NCBI GenBank assembly: GCA_945829235.1
Contig: CALZUA010000007.1
Coordinates: 62,001-126,000 of the forward strand
Length of the DNA: 64,000 nucleotides
Direction of reading: 5' to 3'
Source: an uncultured Clostridia bacterium
GTDB taxonomy: Bacteria; Bacillota; Clostridia; Oscillospirales; Ruminococcaceae
The position numbers and the translations under genes were made by a program. Positions 7,943 through 16,675 of this stretch are shown in pieces. The first letter of the stretch is position 1; every line of letters starts with the position of its first letter. Below the pieces are notes generated by a model that worked only from the letters and a program-made list of their open reading frames with translations, was not told where the DNA came from and made no database searches.

Positions 7943-10900
7943 TCAGGTTTCCGAAACGAGATTTTTGCAGTTTTCATACGTTAAAACGGTAAATTCATCG
8001 TAATCATCGGACAGCCTGAACGCGCCCTCGGGCAACTCGCACTCGGTGAAGCGGAGCAACTTTTCCGCGTCAACAGCGGGGCAGGGGAACACAGCCTTGT
8101 GCCTGAACAGCGAGATTAAGCCGCTTGACAAGCCGTTTACATTGCCGCAGACGAACATAACGTGGAGTCCCGCTCTCGAGCCTTTGGTCAGCAACTTTTT
8201 GAGGTCGGCGGACGCGTCATCGGCGGCCATTGCCGCAAGCAGTATATCACCGCCGAGCACAATCACGAATTTCTTCTCGTTGAGATTTGCCGCAAGCTCA
8301 CAAATTCGCTTCTCGCCGTCCTCACCCTCGAACACGCTGATACCGTCAAGCGCACCGTTTTCGCAAAGCTCCTTGTAAACGGGGTTGCTCCGTGCCGCCA
8401 TAACCTCAACGTCAACGTTCTGTTCCTTAAGCGACAAAATTGTTGTTGCAACGGCACTTGCCGCGTATTTTTTCTGCAAAGCGGGAGCGATTGCCAAGAT
8501 ATTTTCACCGAAATCATTGTGAAGAACAACGGGAGAATTTTCGCAAAGTCTGCAAGGCTCACCCATAAACAGCATAATTTCATTCTCGGCGCGTTTTTCG
8601 AGCAACTCGCCGCGCGATTTTTCGCGGTCTGCGTAGTCAACCCGACCGGTTCTGTCGGCGAAAAAGGCGTGCTTGTTTACATAGTCGCCGTAGCTTTCGG
8701 AATACTCCTCAACGGCGTTAAATTCAGCTTTCTGCGGATTTTCGTTCGGGGTAATTCTCGCAAGATAAAGCTCGGTGTCCTTTTCGGGAACGCACACAAA
8801 CGCGCAGTTTGCGGGAACTTTTTTGAGCGAGTCAATCTGGTTTTCGTACAACCTTACGCCGTCAAGCAACAACTCCGCATGCAACTCGTTTCCAGCCATA
8901 ACACCCGCGCAGTGAACGGGCGCATTTCTGAAAACATCGGGCTTTGCGCCGTTTTCAGAGAAGGTTTCGCCGATGAGCACGAGGTTAATTCCGTATTTTC
9001 CGCAACAGCCGAGAATTTTCGCAAGCAAGTCGCGCGTGCATCTTCCGAACATTTTCGGAGCGCTGTCGAGGGATTTGAGGAACTCGGGGAAATCGTTGAT
9101 GAGCGCGATAATTCTCGGCAAATAAACGTTCGCGGGAACTTCGGAATAATCCTTCCAGCCGTTTTCCGTAAACATCAGCGTGCGTGAATTAAGCTCCTCG
9201 CCAAGTGTTTCAACGATATCCGCGCAAACGTGCGGATTACCGTCGGCAACCGCATATTTGAGATGCGGACAATTCTCACCGACTTGGTTCAAAAGCTCGG
9301 CAGTCCTGTCGAACACCCACAATTCCGCTTCATCGGGGTGCAAGCGGGAGATGGTCTGATTGATAACCTCGCGGATAACCGCAAGCCTGCCGAAATTGTG
9401 TTTACCGCAGATATAGGTTGTATTGCCGCTAATATCGAGCGAAATTTCCCTGTTGTCCATATCTCTCCCGACAGCAATTCCCGACAAAGCGCGGCTACCC
9501 TTGGGCTTGGAGTTTTCCTTGACCTCGATATTCTCGGCAACCTCGGTTTTCTCAACATTTTGTGCAACGTCCGTCATATCGATATTTTGAACAGGCGTTT
9601 CAATAGGCATCTGTTCAACAGGCTCGTCAAGAGAAATATTCTCACGAACAGGCTCTGCAGAAGCGTTTTGTTGAACAGCCTCCTCGTGAACAGGCTCGGT
9701 GATTTCGGGTTGAAGCTGAACGGTTTCGCTGATTTCCGAAATGGATTCAAAGGTAATTTCCTTTTCTTCTTGAGGGCGGGGGAGATTGAGAAGAATATGC
9801 GGCGGGATATTTTCGTCCGCGCCAAAAGGCAAGCCGTTCGGATTTTCCGAAACATTTGCCGGCTGAGCCACCTCTGTTTTCATGGGAGCAGGCGTTTGGG
9901 CGTGAGCTTCGGCAGGGGCTTGCGAATGTGCTTCCGTGTGAGCAGCTTGAGAAGCCTGCTGACGACGCTGTTCAACATAAATTCTGCGAACATCATCGGG
10001 AATTTCGGACGGTGCTGAGTACCAGAAAAGGCTCTCGCGCGTTGCCTCAAGCCAGAACGCGCCGTTTCTGCTACGAATGGAAACCGCTTTTTCGCGGACA
10101 GTTTTTTCAACTTCGGTCTGCGGCGTGGAATTATTGTGCGTGAGCACCAGCAATACTCCGCTTTTCTCAGCAATTTCGGTTATCTTGAGAGCGGCTTCGG
10201 TCATCTCGGTGCCGTAGTTCTCGGGGAAACCGTGCAGAACAATAATTCGTGAAATTTTGCCCGAAACCGGTTGTTGTTCGATTTGCTCCTGCAATTCCAA
10301 CAGCTTGCTTTGAGCTTCTCCGATGGACTGCGGAACGATGATAAACGGGTTGATACCCTTAGCCATTGTTGACAAAACGCCGAGAACATCGGGGTTGCAC
10401 TTAATCGGGTCGCAGAAAAAGACATCGGTGAGGTCTTGCCCGAAATACTTGATAAAGTTGAGCAACAGGCGCTGAACTCCGCCGAGAAGGTACGCGTTGT
10501 TTCTCTCGTCGAAATCGAGCATAAGCACACTGCCGTTCTGCGTAGAAACACCGAAAGGCGCGCCGATTGTGCGAGCGGCGGAGTTGTACTCACCCTTTGA
10601 GAGCGCGGACAGCTCTTGTTCAACCTCCATCGGAACGGTGAGTTTAACTCTGCGCTGACCGATGCTGATTGAACTTTTGTCGAGGAGATTTACGGTACCT
10701 TGGCTGTTAAACGCGGACTTGTCAAACGACAACAGCTTGAGATACTGCTTGAAATCTTCCGATTGTATGTAAGCCTTTTCATCGGCATCGTGTTGAATTT
10801 TGCGTTTTTCAAGGGCGGCAACATCGCTGTCATACTGGCGTTTTGCCTGAACCTTACTGCCTTCAATGAGCTTTCTTGTGCGCTCGATTTCCGACTCGTA

Positions 10901-11254
10901 GAACAGCTTCATTCCCGAAGCCTTTGTATAAAGCGATTCGGCATTTGGGTCGTTGTGGGAATCGAGCTTTATTGTCTGGCGAATACTCTCGAGCGCGCCC
11001 TCCGAGGTTTCAAAGGGCATCTGCGCTTCTTCGAGGTCTTGGGGCTGAGCGTGGTCGCGGGCGTAGTCCATAAGCTCCTCGACCTTAGCGATTTTTTTGC
11101 GATAGTGTTGAAGCTTCTCGCTCAAATCCGAGTCCGAGGAACTGCAATAATCGTTGTACTCCTTGAACGCCGCGTCCATTTCGGCAGAGATATTTTTCTC
11201 TTCCTGAGCAAGCTCAGCGAATTTTCCCAGCATTTCATTAACCAAATCAGCCAT
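7943..11254 (-). CDS. Large FtsK/SpoIIIE (EssC-like) protein with degenerate ATPase modules
   Basis: The product has 1103 residues. Residues 1-170 are charged, coiled-coil-like helix. About 230-400 resemble an FtsK/SpoIIIE module (GAPFGVSTQNGSVLMLDF, then YLLGGVQRLL). About 430-585 are a Pro/Ala/Glu/Gln-rich linker. About 590-880 form a second module: GRDMDNREISLDISG, YICGKHNFGR where Walker A (GxxGxGKS) should be, CPHLKYAV, and LPRIIALINDFPEFL where FtsK has a Walker B IDEF. A third module seems to lie at 930-1100. No intact Walker A or B was found, so it is probably not an active translocase. Three such modules in one chain recall EssC of type VII secretion, but no WXG100 gene is visible. 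It has its own sigma-A promoter and AAGGAG before ATG. Function unknown. Confidence 0.6.
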   Translation of the reverse strand: MADLVNEMLGKFAELAQEEKNISAEMDAAFKEYNDYCSSSDSDLSEKLQHYRKKIAKVEELMDYARDHAQPQDLEEAQMPFETSEGALESIRQTIKLDSHNDPNAESLYTKASGMKLFYESEIERTRKLIEGSKVQAKRQYDSDVAALEKRKIQHDADEKAYIQSEDFKQYLKLLSFDKSAFNSQGTVNLLDKSSISIGQRRVKLTVPMEVEQELSALSKGEYNSAARTIGAPFGVSTQNGSVLMLDFDERNNAYLLGGVQRLLLNFIKYFGQDLTDVFFCDPIKCNPDVLGVLSTMAKGINPFIIVPQSIGEAQSKLLELQEQIEQQPVSGKISRIIVLHGFPENYGTEMTEAALKITEIAEKSGVLLVLTHNNSTPQTEVEKTVREKAVSIRSRNGAFWLEATRESLFWYSAPSEIPDDVRRIYVEQRRQQASQAAHTEAHSQAPAEAHAQTPAPMKTEVAQPANVSENPNGLPFGADENIPPHILLNLPRPQEEKEITFESISEISETVQLQPEITEPVHEEAVQQNASAEPVRENISLDEPVEQMPIETPVQNIDMTDVAQNVEKTEVAENIEVKENSKPKGSRALSGIAVGRDMDNREISLDISGNTTYICGKHNFGRLAVIREVINQTISRLHPDEAELWVFDRTAELLNQVGENCPHLKYAVADGNPHVCADIVETLGEELNSRTLMFTENGWKDYSEVPANVYLPRIIALINDFPEFLKSLDSAPKMFGRCTRDLLAKILGCCGKYGINLVLIGETFSENGAKPDVFRNAPVHCAGVMAGNELHAELLLDGVRLYENQIDSLKKVPANCAFVCVPEKDTELYLARITPNENPQKAEFNAVEEYSESYGDYVNKHAFFADRTGRVDYADREKSRGELLEKRAENEIMLFMGEPCRLCENSPVVLHNDFGENILAIAPALQKKYAASAVATTILSLKEQNVDVEVMAARSNPVYKELCENGALDGISVFEGEDGEKRICELAANLNEKKFVIVLGGDILLAAMAADDASADLKKLLTKGSRAGLHVMFVCGNVNGLSSGLISLFRHKAVFPCPAVDAEKLLRFTECELPEGAFRLSDDYDEFTVLTYENCKNLVSET

Positions 11255-11291
11255 ATTTTTTCTCCTTGTGTGTAAAAAATATTACATAATT

Positions 11292-11320
11292 ATTATACAA
11301 TAAAAATCCAACATTGTCAA
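11292..11320 (-). promoter_or_regulatory. Sigma-A promoter of the FtsK-like gene
   Basis: On the - strand, TTGACA (11320-11315) and TATAAT (11297-11292) are separated by exactly 17 bases. The gene starts about 38 bases downstream of the -10 box. Confidence 0.88.
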
Positions 11321-11354
11321 TATATTTTATTGTTTTTGTACAAAAAAATGGGAC

Positions 11355-11381
11355 AAAAATCCCCGCCAATAATGACGGGGA
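11355..11381 (-). terminator. Terminator after the lipoprotein cluster
   Basis: On the - strand TCCCCG and CGGGGA arms around a 10-base loop are followed by TTTTT. It separates the lipoprotein operon from the promoter of the FtsK-like gene. Confidence 0.75.
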
Positions 11382-11386
11382 ACAAA

Positions 11387-12418
11387 TCAATTTACGCCGA
11401 GAAATTCCTCGAGTGCAAGACCGCTGTCGTGAACAAGAGTTGCGGTACTTTTGCCGAGATAGCGGACGTGCCACGGCTCGTAGATGTAACCGGTAACGGC
11501 TTCCTTTTCCTTCTGGAAGCGGATTATAAAGCCGAATTTGTGGCAGTTTTCCGCAAGCCACTGTCCCTCCTCGGTGTCGCCGTAGCTCTGTTCGAGGGAG
11601 GTGATATCGATTGCAAGACCGGTTTGGTGCTCGCTCTCGCCGGGCTTAGCTGACCAGCTGTTTGCTTCTTCCTCACCGTAATTTGCAACATTTCGGTTGT
11701 AAATTGCGGTTTGCGTGCGGTAGCTTCTGAAACCTGAAACGATGGACATCGCATAGCCCGAAGCCTCGCGCATTGCACAAAGCGCGTCGTAAGCCTCATC
11801 GCGGATAAGCCCCGTACCGGCTTCGTCATCGGTAATCAGTTCCGAGGCGAAATCCGATGGGATAGAGTACTTTTTGTTGACGATAAGCACTCCGCCGACC
11901 GTAGTAACACCGTTTTCGGTGACGGGAGCGGGCGGGACAATTTTCGCGGTAACGGAGCCGTTGCACTCGATATCGTCAAACGAATCCACAACGGTAATAG
12001 AACCGCTTCCCGAAACTTTGCCGTTTTCGCCGACAATCAGCTTTCCGCCCTTTTCAATAGTCAAATCGCAGTCAAGCTGAGCGTCGCTGTTAAGGATAAG
12101 AACGCCGCCCTTTTTGATAATGATTTTACCGCCTTTTTCGGAGGACATTTTTCCGTCAACCGTAAGCTCTCCGCCGTTAACAATATTAACTGTGTCATTC
12201 TTGTAAACATCGAATGTATCCGTTGAGGAAATCGAATGTTTCTTTGAAATCGTACCTTCGGACTTTTCGGTTGTAATAGAAGAAATATTCTCGCCACTTG
12301 TGTTTCCCGAAGAAGTGCTGATACCGGTTGAGCTGTCAATATTTTTTAGTTGTGTGTCCGTGCAGCCGCAAAGCAAAATTGCCGCCGCAACAATCCCCAA
12401 AAATTTTGCGTATTTCAT
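11387..12418 (-). CDS. Lipoprotein: beta-helix domain fused to VanY/DacB-type D-Ala-D-Ala carboxypeptidase
   Basis: The 343 residues begin with a lipoprotein signal peptide with lipobox LLCGC (Cys near 19), then a Ser/Thr-rich spacer. About residues 60-150 repeat GG-x-L-x-V/I units (NGGELTVDGK, GGKIIIKKGG, GGKLIVGENGK) that look like rungs of a beta-helix or bactofilin-like fold. About 190-343 are a VanY-type peptidase (PF02557 style) with SGFRSYRTQ, SEHQTGLAIDI (the SxHxxGxAxD zinc motif) and EPWHVRY. It would trim the terminal D-Ala of peptidoglycan stem peptides at the outer membrane face. It is the last of three tandem paralogues and the only one with the peptidase. The leader 12419-12435 is nearly identical to the one before the middle gene. 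Confidence 0.85.
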   Translation of the reverse strand: MKYAKFLGIVAAAILLCGCTDTQLKNIDSSTGISTSSGNTSGENISSITTEKSEGTISKKHSISSTDTFDVYKNDTVNIVNGGELTVDGKMSSEKGGKIIIKKGGVLILNSDAQLDCDLTIEKGGKLIVGENGKVSGSGSITVVDSFDDIECNGSVTAKIVPPAPVTENGVTTVGGVLIVNKKYSIPSDFASELITDDEAGTGLIRDEAYDALCAMREASGYAMSIVSGFRSYRTQTAIYNRNVANYGEEEANSWSAKPGESEHQTGLAIDITSLEQSYGDTEEGQWLAENCHKFGFIIRFQKEKEAVTGYIYEPWHVRYLGKSTATLVHDSGLALEEFLGVN

Positions 12419-12435
12419 ATTTCCCCCGTGTAAGT

Positions 12436-12939
12436 TTAACCTGTAATTTTTATGTTGCTTTCGATATTCTTGCTGTTCTCAATGCAGTCGTTGCTGAACG
12501 TGTAAATCGTGCCGCTTCCCGAAACCTTGCCGTTCTCGCCGATAATCAGCTTGCCGCCTTTCTCGATAGTAAAATCGCAGTCAAGCTGAGCTTCGCTGTT
12601 CAGGATAAGAACGCCGCCGTTTTCGATAATGATTTTTCCGCCATTCTCGGAGGTCATTTTACCGTCAACCGTAAGTTCGCCGCCGTTTACAATATAAACC
12701 GTGTCATCCTTGTAAACATCAAAAGTATCCGACGCGGAAATCGAATGTTTCTCCGATACCGTATATTCAGCCTGTACTGATGACGAAGAATAAATTACCT
12801 CGCCGTTTGAATTATCCGAAGAACTTGTCAGGGAAGTGCTGATATCCGTTGAGCTGTCAATATTTTTGAACTGCTTGCTTGTGCAGCCGCAAAGCAAAAT
12901 TGCCGCCGCAACAATCCCCAAAAATTTTGTGTATTTCAT
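12436..12939 (-). CDS. Beta-helix lipoprotein, middle paralogue
   Basis: This is a 167-residue lipoprotein with lipobox LLCGC, a Ser/Thr-rich spacer and the same GG-x-L-x-V repeat domain as the next gene downstream (NGGELTVDGKM, IENGGVLILNSEAQL, EKGGKLIIGENGKVSGSGT). It ends in NIESNIKITG, shared with the third paralogue, and has no enzyme domain. Its first 15 or so residues are almost identical to those of the VanY-fused protein, as is the GGGGGAAA ribosome site region, so the two arose by recent duplication. A structural or adhesive role on the cell surface is inference. Confidence 0.75.
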   Translation of the reverse strand: MKYTKFLGIVAAAILLCGCTSKQFKNIDSSTDISTSLTSSSDNSNGEVIYSSSSVQAEYTVSEKHSISASDTFDVYKDDTVYIVNGGELTVDGKMTSENGGKIIIENGGVLILNSEAQLDCDFTIEKGGKLIIGENGKVSGSGTIYTFSNDCIENSKNIESNIKITG

Positions 12940-12956
12940 TTTTCCCCCGTGTAAGA

Positions 12957-13502
12957 TTAACCTGTAATTTTTATGCTGTTTTCGATATTCTTGGTGTCCT
13001 CAATGCAGTCGCTGTTGAATATGTAAATCGTGCCGCTTCCGGAAACCTTGCCGTTTTCGCCGACAACCAGCTTTCCGCCTTCTTCAATGTGCATATCGCA
13101 GTTAAGCGAGGCTTCGCCGTTGAGGATAAGCGCGCAACCGTTTTCGATAGTGATTTCGCAACCTTCGCGTGCTTCAAACTTTCCTTCAACCGTAAACTCG
13201 CCGCCGTTTTTGATATAAAGATGAGTGTGACTGGGAATTTTGAAAGTTTTTTCGGCTGGGTATACTTTTTTCTCTGTAACTGTCATACGACCTGTTGCAT
13301 TACCGCCGGAAAAATATGTCGTGCCGCCCTCGGGAAGTGAGATATCCAAATCGCTCATAATCGAGGACACAAGCGGGTCAACGCTGGACGAGCTTGTTGA
13401 AGTCGAACTGCTTTGACGGGAAGTCGAGGTTGTACCCTCATCGTCCGCGCAGCCGCAGAGCAGAATTGCCGCAAATGCCGCTAAAGCTATGTATTTTTTC
13501 AT
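12957..13502 (-). CDS. Beta-helix lipoprotein, first paralogue
   Basis: This 181-residue lipoprotein (signal peptide MKKYIALAAFAAILLCGC) has a long Ser/Thr linker and a repeat domain homologous to the two genes downstream (KNGGEFTVEGKFE, ENGCALILNGEASL, EEGGKLVVGENGKVSG), ending NIENSIKITG. It is the most divergent of the three and directly follows the promoter at 13550-13578, so it is the first gene of the lipoprotein operon. CGGAGGA precedes the ATG by 5 bases. No catalytic motif is seen. Lipid anchoring would depend on lspA, present at 1.5 kb. Confidence 0.75.
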   Translation of the reverse strand: MKKYIALAAFAAILLCGCADDEGTTSTSRQSSSTSTSSSSVDPLVSSIMSDLDISLPEGGTTYFSGGNATGRMTVTEKKVYPAEKTFKIPSHTHLYIKNGGEFTVEGKFEAREGCEITIENGCALILNGEASLNCDMHIEEGGKLVVGENGKVSGSGTIYIFNSDCIEDTKNIENSIKITG

Positions 13503-13549
13503 AAAAATCCTCCGTTCTTTTGTTAACCTTATTTTTCTTGGTCAATTCA

Positions 13550-13578
13550 ATTATACCACATTTAGACAAATTTTGCAA
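13550..13578 (-). promoter_or_regulatory. Promoter of the three-lipoprotein operon
   Basis: On the - strand TTGCAA (13578-13573), a 17-base spacer and TATAAT (13555-13550), with a TG one base before the -10 box (extended -10). It lies within 4 bases of the pepV stop codon. Confidence 0.82.
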
Positions 13579-13581
13579 TAC

Positions 13582-14940
13582 TTAACAGCAAATTTCACAA
13601 ATTGCCTCGGCGAACAGCTCCGCGTCACGCAAAAGCTCGTCCAGCGTGATAAACTCGTTGTCGCCGTGCATATTGTAGTCGGTATCGCCGCGTTCTGCGC
13701 CAAAAGCCACGCCGCCGTTGATGTTGTGGACATAAGTTCCGCCGCCGATTGCCCGACAAAATCCGCGCTCGCCCTCGATTTTCTCGTACACCGACAAAAG
13801 CGTCTTGATAAAATCGCTGTTTTCGGGCACAATATGCGGCTCGTCACCCATATACCCGTCAAGCTCCAGCCCGATTTTCCCGAACACCGCGCGCTCCGTG
13901 TCAACAACAAACGCGAGATTTTTGCAACAGGGGAAACGCACGTCAACCGTTCCCGAGCAACCGTTTTCGTTGTAATCGAAAATGCTGAAAACCGAAGTAA
14001 GCGCGCCGTGCTCGTCCGAGCTTTTGAGAGAGCACGAAGCTCCGTCCGTTTCACCGAACGGAAAAAGCTGTTCAAGTCCCGCGAGAATTGGGTTATCGAC
14101 AATTTTGTTCAACAGCGAAATCAGCGCCGTAACCGCGTTTACGCCGCTTTCGGGAGTTGACGCATGAGCGGGCTTGCCCTCGCAGGAAATCGCGAGAACA
14201 TCGCCGTTTTGCGTTATCTTGAACGCCGCGCCGGTTTTATCGCTTGCAATCGCTTGTTCAGCGGTTTCGCGGGAAATTCCGCAAATCTCGCAGAAAGCGC
14301 TGTCGGGAACAGCGTTTGGGATTTTGCCGCCGTGAAAGCTCTTCAGCGCACCGCCGAGGAATTTCCCCTTAAACCGCGAGCGCGCCATACCTTTTTCGAT
14401 GTTGATGACAGGAAAACCCGCGTCCGGCGTGAAAACCATCGGCGGAAATTTGTCGTGCATTTTGTAGATTTCGAGGTCAGCAGAGCCGTTTTCTTCGTTT
14501 GTGCCGAAAATCAGCCGCACGCCTTTTTTCAGCGGAAAACCAAGCTCCTTTACGCACTTCAGCGCAAAAAGTGCCGCAACCGCAGGACCTTTGTCATCAA
14601 TAACGCCGCGCCCGTACAGCACACCGTCCTTGTTGACGAGGGAAAACGGGTTGGTTTTCCAGCCTTTTCCGTCTGCGGGAACAACGTCCAAGTGGCACAA
14701 AATCCCCAAATCCGCGGTTTCACCGTATTGCGCGAAGCCGATTGCGTTCTCGTAATTTGTAACGGAAAACCCGAATTTTTCGCAGATTTCGCACATTTTC
14801 AGAAGAACGCGCTTCGGTTCAACACCAAACGGCGCGTTCTCCGAGGGTAAGCCCATAACGCTCGGAATTTCCACGAGTTCGCCGAGAACGCGCAGAATTT
14901 CGTCCTTTTGGGACTGAATATACTCACGAATTTCACTCAT
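13582..14940 (-). CDS. pepV: PepV/Sapep-type M20 metallodipeptidase
   Basis: This is a cytoplasmic zinc or manganese dipeptidase of the M20 family that hydrolyses dipeptides from protein or peptidoglycan turnover. The 452 residues show the M20 metal ligands in order: CHLDVVPAD, YGRGVIDDKGP, and GTNEENGSAD with the catalytic Glu. The lid domain is inserted in the middle, and an IGGGTYVHN block near the C-terminus supplies the last His. Length fits PepV-like enzymes (about 450-470). Its start overlaps the murC 3' end by 8 bases (ATGAGTGA), so the two are probably one transcript. Confidence 0.88.
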   Translation of the reverse strand: MSEIREYIQSQKDEILRVLGELVEIPSVMGLPSENAPFGVEPKRVLLKMCEICEKFGFSVTNYENAIGFAQYGETADLGILCHLDVVPADGKGWKTNPFSLVNKDGVLYGRGVIDDKGPAVAALFALKCVKELGFPLKKGVRLIFGTNEENGSADLEIYKMHDKFPPMVFTPDAGFPVINIEKGMARSRFKGKFLGGALKSFHGGKIPNAVPDSAFCEICGISRETAEQAIASDKTGAAFKITQNGDVLAISCEGKPAHASTPESGVNAVTALISLLNKIVDNPILAGLEQLFPFGETDGASCSLKSSDEHGALTSVFSIFDYNENGCSGTVDVRFPCCKNLAFVVDTERAVFGKIGLELDGYMGDEPHIVPENSDFIKTLLSVYEKIEGERGFCRAIGGGTYVHNINGGVAFGAERGDTDYNMHGDNEFITLDELLRDAELFAEAICEICC

Positions 14941-16315
14941 TTTTCATCATCTCAATCATAATATCGGCAACCTTGTACACATCGCCGCAACCTGTTGTTA
15001 TAACCAAATCGCCGCTCTGCACGTTATCCACAACGTACCGCGCGACCTCCTCAAACGTAGGAAACCACACGCACCCGTCGATTTTCGCCGCCAAATCCTT
15101 TGCGTAGATATTGTAGGTGTTTTTCTCGCGGCTGCCCATAATTTCCGTGAGGACAACCTTGTCGGCGATTGAAAGCGCACTTGCAAATTCATCGAGAAGC
15201 ATAGCGGTTCGCGAATAAGTGAACGGCTGGTGAACAACCCACACGCGCTTGAAACTCATAGTTTTTGCGGTTTTGAGGGTTGCGGCAATCTCGGCGGGGT
15301 GGTGACCGTAATCGTCCACAAAAGTCACTCCGTCAATCTCGGCAAGCTGCTCAAATCGCCGCATCGCGCCCTTAAACTGCGCCATTCCGTCCTTTATCGC
15401 CTCAATCGGAATTCCCGCCGAATAAGCCGCCGCACACGACGCAACAGCGTTGTAGACATTGTGGATACCGGGTACATTAACCTCGATTTCCGAGAGCAGA
15501 TTTCCCTTATTCATAAGCGAAAACTTCCACGAGAAATCGGAAATTTGCGTGATTTTTTCGGGGTAAAAGTCGCAGGAATTTGTCTTGCCGAAGGTAACAA
15601 TTTTCGCGCCCGTGCTGCACTTTTTCACAACCTCCATCGTGTTTTCATCACTGCCGTTTGCCACGATAATATCGGTTGTGAGGTTGCAGAATTTCGTGAA
15701 GCTGTCTTTGAGCCGCTCCATTGTCTTGAAATAATCCATATGGTCGCGGTCGATGTTGAGGATAATCGAGATGTTCGGGAAAAGGTGCAAAAACGTGTCC
15801 TTAAACTCGCACGCCTCGCAGACCATATACTCGCTTTTTCCCGCTCTGCCGCTTCCGCCGATAGCCTTGAGCTTGCCGCCGATAACCGCTGACGGGTCAA
15901 CATTTGCCGCAAGCATAATCATCGTCAGCATCGAGGTCGTTGTGGTTTTGCCGTGGGTACCCGAAACGCAGAAAGCCTTGCTGAACTGCTCGGTGACAAG
16001 TCCCAGAAGCTCGCTTCTCTCGGCAACATAAACGCCGTTTTTCTGCGCCTCTCTTGCGGCGATAAGCTCGGGATTATCGTCCATAATCGCCGCAGAGTAC
16101 ACGATGCAGTCCGCACCTTCAATATTCTCCGCCGCCTGCCCGAGCGTCACGGGAATACCCATATTTCTGACGGCTTGCAGGGTAGCGGTTTCGTTGTTGT
16201 CGGAGCCTGTTAAATAGTACCCTTTTGTGTGTAAAATCTGCGCGAGCGGGTACATACCGCTGCCGCCGATGCCGATAAAATGGATATGTTTTTTACCTTT
16301 TAAGAAGTTTTCCAA
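14933..16315 (-). CDS. murC: UDP-N-acetylmuramate--L-alanine ligase
   Basis: MurC adds the first amino acid of the peptidoglycan stem peptide to UDP-MurNAc with ATP. The protein of about 460 residues has an N-terminal Rossmann motif HFIGIGGSGMYPLAQIL, the ATP loop GTHGKTTTTSML, the central NIDRDHMDYF region and FVDDYGHHPAEI. The start is uncertain. GGGAGGAG is followed by a TTG at 16315 with 8-base spacing, which I prefer. The ATG at 16333 lies upstream of that site and would add MGGAVS. It is followed by pepV and is divergent from spoVG. Confidence 0.93.
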   Translation of the reverse strand: MENFLKGKKHIHFIGIGGSGMYPLAQILHTKGYYLTGSDNNETATLQAVRNMGIPVTLGQAAENIEGADCIVYSAAIMDDNPELIAAREAQKNGVYVAERSELLGLVTEQFSKAFCVSGTHGKTTTTSMLTMIMLAANVDPSAVIGGKLKAIGGSGRAGKSEYMVCEACEFKDTFLHLFPNISIILNIDRDHMDYFKTMERLKDSFTKFCNLTTDIIVANGSDENTMEVVKKCSTGAKIVTFGKTNSCDFYPEKITQISDFSWKFSLMNKGNLLSEIEVNVPGIHNVYNAVASCAAAYSAGIPIEAIKDGMAQFKGAMRRFEQLAEIDGVTFVDDYGHHPAEIAATLKTAKTMSFKRVWVVHQPFTYSRTAMLLDEFASALSIADKVVLTEIMGSREKNTYNIYAKDLAAKIDGCVWFPTFEEVARYVVDNVQSGDLVITTGCGDVYKVADIMIEMMKNE

Positions 16316-16417
16316 GCTAACAGCTCCTCCCATAAATTTGGTTTTGATACTAATTTATGAATATTTTGCCGCTTTTATCCCACAATACTTACCGACAAAA
16401 CATTGTTGGAGGTAACT

Positions 16418-16675
16418 ATGGAGATAAGCGACATTAAAATCAGAAAAACGATGCACGAGGGCAGACTGCGCGCCGTGGTTTCAATCACCATTGACAACGC
16501 GATTGCAATTCACGACATCAAGCTCGTTCAAGGCGATGACAGAATGTTTGTGGCAATGCCGTCGCGCCGCGAGGAAAGCGGAACTTTCCGCGACATAATT
16601 CACCCGATTTCATCGGATATCCGCGATGAGCTTGAACAGAAAATTCTCTGCGCCTATCACGATTATATGCAGTGA
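16418..16675 (+). CDS. spoVG: SpoVG family protein
   Basis: SpoVG is a small nucleic-acid-binding regulator, linked in Bacillus to asymmetric septation and in other Firmicutes to gene regulation. The 85 residues match the family throughout, from MEISDIKIRKT to FVAMPSRREESGTFRDI and the C-terminal ISSDIRDELEQKI helix. The ATG at 16418 follows GGAGGT closely; a TTG at 16403 is upstream of that site. The last 13 bases overlap the convergent Nudix gene. A matching promoter in the 100-base divergent gap with murC could not be pinned down, and no sigma-H site was recognised. Confidence 0.93.
   Translation: MEISDIKIRKTMHEGRLRAVVSITIDNAIAIHDIKLVQGDDRMFVAMPSRREESGTFRDIIHPISSDIRDELEQKILCAYHDYMQ

Noticed and set aside
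8162-9187. 341-residue + strand ORF opposite the FtsK-like gene
   Set aside because: No ribosome site, no family features, and the - strand frame spans the whole 3.3 kb with promoter and ribosome site.
7943-11254. Calling the large protein an active DNA translocase (FtsK or SpoIIIE)
   Set aside because: No membrane helices, no Walker A, no gamma domain at the C-terminus.
16316-16417. Sigma-H promoter for spoVG
   Set aside because: TTGATA and GAAT-like words occur but not at proper spacing; not supported.
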